Shown: in pieces, positions 6,299 through 9,733 of the stretch | How the letters are laid out: each line of letters opens with the position of its first letter | Numbering within the stretch: the first letter of the stretch is position 1 | Assembly: GCA_003554685.1 (NCBI GenBank) | Contig: PWHA01000331.1 | Span: 1-9,733 of the forward strand | DNA from: Halanaerobiaceae bacterium | Lineage (GTDB): Bacteria; Bacillota; Halanaerobiia; Halanaerobiales; Halarsenatibacteraceae | Length of the DNA: 9,733 nucleotides | Direction: 5' to 3' | Notes under the pieces: generated by a model | Databases searched by the model: none | Told to the model about the DNA's origin: nothing | The model's input: only the letters and a program-made list of their open reading frames with translations | Made by a program: the position numbers and the translations under genes

Positions 6299-6733
6299 AT
6301 GTCAGAGATAAAAAATCAGGCTAAGAAAATATTGCAGAGCCAGGGGATTAGAATAACTCGACAGCGGCAGTTAATCCTTCAGGAGCTGATAGAATCTCTT
6401 AAACCGCTGTCAGCGGCTAAAATTCACCGGAAATTAATTAAACAGGATTCTGGAATCCGCCTTTCCACTATTTATCGCAATTTAAAATTTTTTTGCAGCA
6501 GGGGTCTGATCCGGGAATTTAATCTTGATAGATCCAGAAAGGAAAAATTTTATGAGTTTATTGAGAGCCACCATCATCATCTGATCTGTACTTCCTGCGG
6601 GGAAATTAAGTGCCTGGGCTGCCCCCTTGAGGATTATGAAAGCGAGCTTGCCGAGAGAACAGGATATCAGATTAAAGACCATAACATTAAAATCTATGGC
6701 CTCTGCCCAAAATGTCAGACCGGTGATATTTAA
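6299..6733 (+). CDS. Fur-family metal-responsive transcriptional regulator
   Basis: The 144-residue protein has the Fur layout. The N-terminal winged helix (about 1-85) includes 'GIRITRQRQLIL' (16-27) and 'STIYRNLKFFCSRGLI' (56-71). The C-terminal dimerisation and metal domain includes the 'HHHHLIC' segment (H91-C97). Structural zinc cysteines C97/C100 and C136/C139 are present as two CxxC pairs. An extra CxxC (C105, C108) lies directly after the first pair. Such proteins are dimeric DNA-binding repressors sensing iron, zinc, manganese or peroxide; which one cannot be decided from sequence alone, and Zur, PerR and Fur remain open. ATG 6299 follows GGGGAGG (6286-6292) with ideal spacing, downstream of its own promoter. 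The next transcription unit, a small ORF and ABC exporter genes, might be a target, but no clear box was found there. Confidence 0.92.
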   Translation: MSEIKNQAKKILQSQGIRITRQRQLILQELIESLKPLSAAKIHRKLIKQDSGIRLSTIYRNLKFFCSRGLIREFNLDRSRKEKFYEFIESHHHHLICTSCGEIKCLGCPLEDYESELAERTGYQIKDHNIKIYGLCPKCQTGDI

Positions 6734-6762
6734 AATTTTTCTTAAAAAATTTAAATTTATAC

Positions 6763-6791
6763 TTGAAATTATTCATTTTATTGTTTATAAT
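6763..6791 (+). promoter_or_regulatory. Sigma-A promoter of the small ORF and exporter transcript
   Basis: TTGAAA (6763-6768) and TATAAT (6786-6791) are separated by 17 bases. Transcription would start near 6798, giving a leader of about 100 bases before the small ORF. No comparable promoter is found between the small ORF and the ABC genes, so this is the best candidate to drive both. The surrounding 6734-6870 region is very AT-rich. Confidence 0.75.
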
Positions 6792-6795
6792 ATGT

Positions 6796-6882
6796 TTAAG
6801 TTTAAAGTAATATTTAAATATTTTGTTGTAATTCTTTAACTGGTTAAAGCAAATAACAGCAAATAAAAAATTAAGTTTAAAG
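6796..6882 (+). repeat. Direct repeat TTAAGTTTAAAG flanking the leader
   Basis: The 12-mer TTAAGTTTAAAG occurs exactly at 6796-6807 and at 6871-6882, 75 bases apart, around the transcription start and just before the ribosome binding site. Its TTAAAG end is also the end of the palindrome at 6834-6849, so three TTAAAG copies occur in this leader. The local AT richness lowers the significance. Confidence 0.5.
6834..6849 (+). promoter_or_regulatory. Palindromic operator-like site in the small ORF leader
   Basis: CTTTAAC-TG-GTTAAAG is a perfect 7-2-7 inverted repeat about 40 bases downstream of the predicted transcription start. It is too AT-rich and lacks a T run to be a terminator. A dimeric repressor site acting as a roadblock is the natural reading, but the regulator is unknown. 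Confidence 0.45.
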
Positions 6883-6899
6883 AAAGGAGGGACGTTGGA

Positions 6900-7115
6900 A
6901 TGATTTTCTATCAGGAGTTAAGGATGAGAGATATTAATTTGAAAATTGACAGACTGCTTGATCTATTATTTATCCGTATAGCAGCCCTATCTCTTACCCC
7001 TGGAATAATTATGCCTGATGATAGTATGCCTGAAGCTAATGTATTTGAATTCACAAACTCTGATAGCTTATCATATACAGCGGCCCTCGGAGATAATATA
7101 ATTTTGAGTGCCTGA
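6900..7115 (+). CDS. Orphan small protein, possible leader peptide of the ABC exporter
   Basis: A 71-residue ORF has an excellent ribosome binding site (AAGGAGG, 6884-6890) nine bases before ATG 6900 and its own promoter at 6763. I do not recognise the protein. Residues about 18-38 form a hydrophobic stretch ('LLDLLFIRIAALSLTPGIIM'); the C-terminal half is polar and ends 'GDNIILSA'. There are no cysteines and no double-glycine leader, so a typical exported peptide precursor is not indicated. Codons are more AT-rich than in neighbouring genes. An internal ATG at 6924 is an alternative start. The stop lies at the base of the first hairpin of a chain leading to two terminators before the exporter genes, as in B. 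subtilis bmrB, which suggests a regulatory leader ORF. That role is inference. Confidence 0.65.
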   Translation: MIFYQELRMRDINLKIDRLLDLLFIRIAALSLTPGIIMPDDSMPEANVFEFTNSDSLSYTAALGDNIILSA

Positions 7116-7164
7116 TTGACTGCCCCCTCAGCAAGTTCAATCGGCGCCTCAAATATATTATACT

Positions 7165-7193
7165 AAACTGCGGGTTGCTCCCGCAGTTTTTTT
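7165..7193 (+). terminator. Intrinsic terminator 1 after the small ORF
   Basis: AAACTGCGGG (7165-7174) pairs with CCCGCAGTTT (7180-7189) around a 5-base loop, and the T run extends to 7193. The ten-pair GC-centred stem should terminate strongly, 50 bases after the small ORF stop. Confidence 0.92.
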
Positions 7194-7246
7194 ATTAAGT
7201 TTATTATTCTGTCTGCAATCAGACTGGAGATGAGCTTAACCTGATG

Positions 7247-7276
7247 AAAAGGCCGCGGGAATTCTGCGGCCTTTTT
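7247..7276 (+). terminator. Intrinsic terminator 2 just before the ABC exporter genes
   Basis: AAAAGGCCGC (7247-7256) pairs with GCGGCCTTTT (7266-7275), with a 9-base loop and a T run to 7276. It lies only 26 bases before ATG 7302 with no promoter in between, so it most likely acts as an attenuator. Its A-rich 5' side also makes it potentially bidirectional. Confidence 0.88.
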
Positions 7277-7301
7277 AATTTGTCTGAAAGTGGTGAAAAT
7301 C

Positions 7302-9089
7302 ATGAACACAATTATAACAGCTTTTATTTACATGAAAACAATGAAACTAAAATACCTAGCAGCGGTTCTGGCAGTAGGAATTTCTACCATTTTTTTGCTG
7401 CTGGTTCCCCAGGTAATCAGGATAACGATAGATTCAGTTATCGGAAATGAACCATTAGATTTACCAGGACTGGCAGAAAGGTTTTTTCTGCTGACAGGGG
7501 GGGAAGATTACTGGCTAGCCAGCCTCTGGCTGCCGGCCCTTTTGATAATAATTTTAACACTATTTCGGGGATTATTTCTTTACTGGAAGGGCAGATGGGC
7601 AGCTGAAGCAGCTGAAGAGATGGCCCGAAATTTCCGGGATGAGCTTTTTCGGCATCTGCAGTATTTGAGTTTTTCCTATCATGTTAACAAAGATACCGGA
7701 GACCTGATTCAGCGCTGCACCTCTGATCTGGAAACTATTCGGCGATTTTTTGCCGTTCAGCTGGTGGAGGTTGGCAGGGCGATATTTATGCTGGGAATAA
7801 TAGCCGGAATCATGTTTTATCTGGACCCTTTTATGACAGGGATTTCTCTGCTGGTAGTACCGGTTATATTTTTCTTTTCCTATATCTTCTTTCTTCGGGT
7901 TAGAGTGGCTTTTCGGGCTGCTGATGAAGCCGAGGCTGATCTTTCCACGGTCTTACAGGAGAATCTAACAGGAGTCAGGGTGGTTAAGGCCTTTGCCCGT
8001 CAGCCGGAAGAGATAAAGACCTTCACGGCTAAAAACCAACGCCACAGAGATCTCACCTTTAGATTAATCAGGCTGCTGGCCTATTTCTGGTCCTTTTCGG
8101 ATTTTATCTGCTTTCTGCAGATTGGACTGGTTTTGCTGGTAGGTACTCAGCGGGCTGCCGCCGGTCAGCTTACCCTCGGAACCCTGGTGGTTTTCGTAAC
8201 CTATGAAGGAATGCTGCTCTGGCCAGTTCGGCAGGCCGGCAGGATTTTAACTGATCTGGGTAAATCTCAGGTGGCTGTTGAAAGAATACAACAGATACTT
8301 AATGAACCCCGGGAAGATTTCCGCCAGCAGGGGCTTCAGAAACAGATACGAGGAAGAATTGAAGTTCGTAATCTCAGCTTCAGCTACCAGTCGGGTGAGC
8401 CGGTTCTGGAGAATATCTCCTTTACCGTTCAGCCTGGAGAAACTCTAGGTATTCTTGGATCCACCGGTTCCGGTAAGAGTACCCTGGCTTATCTGCTGAC
8501 CCGCCTCTATGACTATCAGCAGGGGTCAATAAAAATTGATGGCCGGGAGCTAAAGGAGTTTGATCGGGGCTGGATCAGACAGCAGATTGGTCTGATTCTC
8601 CAGGAACCCTATCTCTTTGCCCGGAGCGTTGAAGATAATATTACTCTGGCCGTGCCAGAGGTTGAGCCAGCTGAGCTGGAGAGGGCAGCTGAAATTGCTG
8701 CAGTTCACGAGGTAATCTCTGAATTTGATAGGGGTTATCAGACTGAAGTAGGTGAAAGGGGAGTTTCCCTTTCCGGAGGACAGAAACAGCGGCTGGCCAT
8801 TGCCAGGACACTGGTAAGAAACTGTCCCGTAATGATCTTTGATGATTCTCTCAGTGCCGTCGATACCAGGACCGATCTCAAGATTAGACAGGCTCTTAAG
8901 AAAAATTATGCTGATCTGACAAAAATAATAATTTCTCACCGAATTAGTACTCTGGCTTCCTCCGATCAGATTCTGGTGCTGGAACAGGGGAAAATTGTTC
9001 AGCAGGGGACTCATCAGGAGCTTATTAAGGAACCGGGTATCTACCGTCGGACCTGGCAGCTGCAGAATGAAGAAGAGATAGTAAGTTAA
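7302..9089 (+). CDS. ABC exporter half-transporter, BmrC-like partner with degenerate Walker B
   Basis: The protein has 595 residues: a six-helix type-I exporter membrane domain (about 15-320), then a nucleotide-binding domain (about 345-585). Visible motifs are Walker A 'GSTGSGKST' (386-394, K392), Q-loop Q434, signature LSGGQ (490-494), Walker B ending D514, D-loop 'SAVD' and H-loop H546. The catalytic Glu after Walker B is replaced by Asp (D515, 'FDDSLSAVD'). This is the mark of the degenerate-site subunit in heterodimeric exporters such as BmrC, TM287 and LmrC, and the partner gene follows 16 bases later. Substrates are probably drugs or lipophilic compounds, but that is inferred. ATG 7302 has a modest GGTGA site five bases upstream; GTG 7290 or 7293 are alternatives. 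No promoter separates it from the small ORF, so expression probably needs passage through two terminators. Confidence 0.92.
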   Translation: MNTIITAFIYMKTMKLKYLAAVLAVGISTIFLLLVPQVIRITIDSVIGNEPLDLPGLAERFFLLTGGEDYWLASLWLPALLIIILTLFRGLFLYWKGRWAAEAAEEMARNFRDELFRHLQYLSFSYHVNKDTGDLIQRCTSDLETIRRFFAVQLVEVGRAIFMLGIIAGIMFYLDPFMTGISLLVVPVIFFFSYIFFLRVRVAFRAADEAEADLSTVLQENLTGVRVVKAFARQPEEIKTFTAKNQRHRDLTFRLIRLLAYFWSFSDFICFLQIGLVLLVGTQRAAAGQLTLGTLVVFVTYEGMLLWPVRQAGRILTDLGKSQVAVERIQQILNEPREDFRQQGLQKQIRGRIEVRNLSFSYQSGEPVLENISFTVQPGETLGILGSTGSGKSTLAYLLTRLYDYQQGSIKIDGRELKEFDRGWIRQQIGLILQEPYLFARSVEDNITLAVPEVEPAELERAAEIAAVHEVISEFDRGYQTEVGERGVSLSGGQKQRLAIARTLVRNCPVMIFDDSLSAVDTRTDLKIRQALKKNYADLTKIIISHRISTLASSDQILVLEQGKIVQQGTHQELIKEPGIYRRTWQLQNEEEIVS

Positions 9090-9105
9090 GACAGGAGTGA
9101 TCAGG

Positions 9106-9733
9106 ATGCAAACAATGCAGGAAGAAACCTATAAAAAAAGAATCAATCTGGATCTCTGGAAGGAGATCATAAAATACAGCCTGCCTTATAAAAAAATATT
9201 GCTGGGGCTGGCAGCGGTAATGCTGATGGTAGCCGGAGTGGATGCTGTGCTGCCGCTCATGACCCGCTATGCAGTCGATAATTTTGTCGTTCCCAATCAG
9301 CTGGAGGGATTCATGAGTTTTGCTCTGGTGTATTTTCTAATTATTTCCCTGCAGGCCTTAAATATTTTTCTATTTATTTATCTGGCCGGCAGGCTGGAGA
9401 CAGATATTGCCTGCGATATCCGCCAGGCAGCCTTTGAGAAGCTTCAGCTGCTATCGCTTACCTATTATGATAAGAGGCCGGTTGGCTGGCTGATGGCCCG
9501 GCTGACCTCCGATATCCACAGGTTGAGCAGTGTTATTTCCTGGGGGGTGGTTGATCTGGTCTGGGGCGGCAGCATGATGGTGACAATTATGGGGATAATG
9601 CTGATTCTAAAACTCCGCCTGGCTTTAATTACACTTTCAGTGGTACCTCCCCTGGTCCTGATCAGCCTTTACTTTCAGAAGAAAATTCTCGGTGAATTCC
9701 GGCTGGTCAGGAAGTTAAACTCCAGAATAACCG
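9106..9733 (+). CDS. ABC exporter half-transporter, BmrD-like partner (truncated by window end)
   Basis: The open frame starts at ATG 9106, eight bases after GGAG (9094-9097), and runs to the end of the window without a stop, giving 209 residues. It contains a cytoplasmic N-terminal helix ('LWKEIIKYSLPYKK') and the first membrane helices of a type-I exporter domain. Typical are 'PLMTRYAVDNFVVP' (about 49-62), 'DIRQAAFEKLQLLSLTYYDKRPVGWLMARLTSD' and further helices. The 'YYD..PVG.L..R.T.D' block is the coupling region conserved in multidrug exporters such as BmrD, YheH and TM288. ATG 9115 is an alternative start. The ATP-binding domain is outside the window. From the partner's D515, this subunit is expected to carry the canonical catalytic Glu; that is a prediction. 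It is close behind the previous gene and surely co-transcribed. Confidence 0.9.
   Translation, partial: MQTMQEETYKKRINLDLWKEIIKYSLPYKKILLGLAAVMLMVAGVDAVLPLMTRYAVDNFVVPNQLEGFMSFALVYFLIISLQALNIFLFIYLAGRLETDIACDIRQAAFEKLQLLSLTYYDKRPVGWLMARLTSDIHRLSSVISWGVVDLVWGGSMMVTIMGIMLILKLRLALITLSVVPPLVLISLYFQKKILGEFRLVRKLNSRIT

Larger units (their letters stand above)
7114..7276 (+). promoter_or_regulatory. Putative two-step transcription attenuator before the ABC exporter genes
   Basis: Five segments can pair in a relay. A hairpin begins at the small ORF's stop: GATTGA (7114-7119) with TCAATC (7137-7142), plus CTG/CAG inside. Segment A, CCC..CAG (7124-7131), can instead pair with CTG.GGG of segment B (7168-7174). 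B otherwise pairs with segment C (7180-7189) to form terminator 1. Segment C, CCCGC with its T run, can pair with segment D (AAAA plus GCGGG, 7247-7259). D otherwise pairs with E (7266-7276) to form terminator 2. A further 5-bp hairpin, GTCTG-CAAT-CAGAC, lies at 7211-7224. The alternative pairings are hand-derived and no folding energies were computed. Confidence 0.5.

Noticed and set aside
7154..7164. -10-like TATACT just before terminator 1
   Set aside because: The -35 is poor and the predicted start would fall inside the terminator stem, so it cannot usefully drive the ABC genes.
8550..9014. Minus-strand open frame of 154 codons opposite the ABC nucleotide-binding domain
   Set aside because: It is antisense to conserved LSGGQ, Walker B and H-loop coding sequence, so it is a by-product of codon use.
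1..9733. CRISPR arrays, insertion sequences, att sites, rRNA or tRNA genes
   Set aside because: No regularly spaced repeats, transposase-like frames, long terminal inverted repeats or RNA gene signatures were seen on either strand.

Overview
The window looks like a chromosomal segment of a Gram-positive-type anaerobe of intermediate GC content. The evidence is strong AGGAGG-type ribosome binding sites, near-consensus sigma-A promoters, intrinsic terminators with long T runs, and a ytfI-ytfJ (GerW) sporulation pair. The protein flavour would fit Halanaerobiales or another deep clostridial lineage, but that placement is inference. All convincing genes lie on the + strand, with no insertion sequence, CRISPR array, tRNA or rRNA.

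Layout: (1) 1-422, 3' end of a Y-family translesion DNA polymerase with a beta-clamp motif. (2) 588-1964, a compact unit of promoter, DUF2953 protein (YtfI-like), GerW/YtfJ spore protein and a strong terminator. (3) 1968-3173, a promoter and long leader carrying a tandem 12-mer, then overlapping azlC and azlD, a branched-chain amino acid exporter. (4) 3229-5966, a promoter and a two-component system: an OmpR/PhoB-type response regulator with a TTG start, and a PhoR/ResE-type membrane histidine kinase. An unstarted reading-frame remnant and a weak hairpin follow. (5) 5996-6178, no convincing protein gene, but a -10 element, several perfect helices and an intrinsic terminator, which together look like a structured small RNA or leader of about 170 nt. 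(6) 6246-6733, a consensus promoter with a Fur/PerR-box-like sequence over its -10, and a Fur-family metalloregulator. (7) 6763-9733, a promoter, a 71-codon orphan small ORF, a chain of mutually exclusive hairpins including two intrinsic terminators, then two adjacent half-size ABC exporter genes of the BmrC/BmrD (TM287/288) heterodimer type. The second runs off the window.

The most interesting region is the last. Promoter, small ORF, tandem terminators and heterodimeric exporter resemble the B. subtilis bmrBCD arrangement, where translation of a leader peptide controls transcription of a multidrug exporter. Here the RNA segments between the small ORF and the exporter can pair in a relay: segment A with B, B with C (terminator 1), C with D, D with E (terminator 2). 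This suggests a two-step attenuator not explained by the coding annotation. The second most interesting element is the structured RNA candidate upstream of the Fur-family gene.
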